6,377 bases of DNA, taken from assembly GCA_002291985.1 (NCBI GenBank), contig DBBB01000048.1, forward strand, positions 1 to 6,377, read 5' to 3'. The stretch comes from Firmicutes bacterium UBA995 (GTDB lineage: Bacteria; Bacillota; Sulfobacillia; UBA995). Position numbers and translations under genes: made by a program. The notes beneath the pieces are model-generated. The model was given only the letters and a program-made list of their open reading frames with translations, did not search any database and was not told where the DNA came from. This document shows positions 5,888-6,377 of the stretch, piece after piece (the stretch's first letter is position 1; every line of letters begins with the position of its first letter).

Positions 5888-6156
5888 AGCCGGAGGCCCT
5901 GGACCAGCAGCGTTTTGCGCTCCGGCGGGCGCTGTTCGAACGCCTGGACTGGCAGGTGGCCGGCCGCGATGACCCGCAGGTGGCGGCGGCTCTGGCCACC
6001 CGGGCTGAGGTGGATGCCGTTTACCGCCTCGACCAGGCGGGCTTGCTGGATGTATTCATGGTAAAGGGGTTTCCATTCAGATACGGTAACCCAGGTAAGA
6101 TGACGCCAGGGCCGGCGAAAAGTCTCAAGGGGTTGCCGAACACGGTGCGGTCTTGA
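5884..6156 (+). pseudogene. Second gene of the DUF4338 element, truncated by an insertion
   Basis: The ATG at 5884 overlaps the DUF4338 stop (ATGA), so this frame is the coupled second gene. About 57 residues look like genuine protein (ALDQQRFALRRALFERLDW, later TRAEVDAVYRLDQAGLLDVF). From about 6055 the frame runs into the end of an opposing IS1595-type element and stops at 6154-6156, giving a 90-residue chimeric ORF. The lost remainder was probably a transposase, judged only from the neighbour; I do not recognise the N-terminal sequence itself. Confidence 0.5.
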
Positions 6157-6377
6157 CGGCGGTGTGGGCTTGAAACCGTCATGCTTGGGTTTACAGGCCC
6201 TGCCGAGGCTGGCATACGTGAGTGGCTTTGCGGCAACAGCGCCTTCGAGTAGGCGATAGAACAGTAAGCCTTGGCTTCGCGAGGTGCGCCGATTGGAGCG
6301 AAAGGTGAACTCATCCAGGTACGCCTGGAGGTGTTCGGGGGTCATTGAGCCCTGGTGGGTGTCGCCGCTCACGTAAT
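6058..6377 (-). mobile_element. IS1595-family element, 3' end (continues outside window)
   Basis: The minus-strand transposase tail plus about 145 bp of apparent non-coding end sequence make up this part. The left boundary near 6058 is inferred from where the plus-strand second ORF of the DUF4338 element ceases to look like its own protein. No paired terminal repeat can be checked because the other end is outside the window. Confidence 0.5.
6205..6377 (-). CDS. IS1595-family transposase, C-terminal part
   Basis: The minus-strand reading enters from the window edge as YVSGDTHQGSMTPEHLQAYL and continues DEFTFRSNRR, GLLFYRLLEGAV and TYASL. IS1595-family (ISXO2-like) transposases end in the same way: GTHxGxVSPEHLxxYLDEFTFRFNRR, then LFYRLLxxAV and a PxxYxxL motif. 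Only the C-terminal third is present; the catalytic DDE-type core lies outside. The frame has no stop of its own here and stays open to 5836, through the element's end and into the DUF4338 gene on the opposite strand. A 3' frameshift or loss of the stop is therefore likely. The end at 6205 marks where the family match stops, not a stop codon. Confidence 0.7.

Larger units (their letters stand above)
4803..6057 (+). mobile_element. Two-gene transposable element with DUF4338 gene, interrupted
   Basis: The stretch holds a DUF4338 gene and a coupled second ORF, preceded by about 180 bp of non-coding DNA full of inverted repeats: TTGGTTCC 4884-4891 with GGAACCAA 4973-4980; TTCCAG 4913-4918 with CTGGAA 4923-4928; GTCCTGG 4920-4926 with CCAGGAC 4935-4941. 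The last two cannot form together. By eye, codon third positions here are more uniformly G/C than in the peptide cluster, suggesting a different origin. The left boundary is not defined. The right part is cut by an IS1595-type element near 6055. That this is a transposable element is inferred from the gene pair and setting. Confidence 0.4.

Noticed and set aside
1..6377. CRISPR array, tRNA or rRNA gene
   Set aside because: No regularly spaced direct repeats beyond the two 17-bp copies at 70-120 and no cloverleaf or rRNA-like segment was seen.

Overview
The window is a GC-rich bacterial accessory region in which a compact gene cluster sits among insertion-sequence debris. Nothing in it fixes the phylum. 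No housekeeping gene, rRNA or tRNA is visible, and mobile elements flank the cluster on both sides.

Layout. Positions 1-138 hold a degenerate stretch with two direct copies of a 17-bp sequence, probably the end of an IS21-type element. Positions 139-191 are one arm of a perfect 53-bp inverted repeat; the other arm is at 4750-4802. Just inside the left arm lies the 3' remnant of an IS66-family transposase (202-369) and its non-coding tail, to about 590. The cluster follows, all on the plus strand: a 56-codon peptide gene (632-802), a strong hairpin (843-887), a radical SAM/SPASM enzyme with an N-terminal PqqD-like domain (909-2255), an MFS exporter (2252-3478) and an HExxH metallopeptidase of gluzincin / peptidase-MA type (3487-4740). 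After the right arm comes a second mobile element: a DUF4338 / DruA-like gene (4982-5887) coupled to a second ORF (from 5884). That ORF is interrupted near 6055 by the end of an IS1595-family element, which runs out of the window on the minus strand.

How the genes may work together. The simplest reading is a RiPP (ribosomally made, post-translationally modified peptide) pathway. The small peptide is the precursor. The radical SAM/SPASM protein binds its leader through the PqqD-like domain and installs a crosslink or other C-H modification. The metallopeptidase removes the leader in the cytoplasm. The MFS protein exports the product and perhaps gives self-resistance. The hairpin between precursor and maturase would let precursor mRNA exceed enzyme mRNA. 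The 53-bp inverted repeats around the whole cluster, plus the IS fragments, suggest it was acquired by transfer. The enzyme families are recognised from motifs with good confidence; their joint role as a RiPP system and the product's structure are inference.
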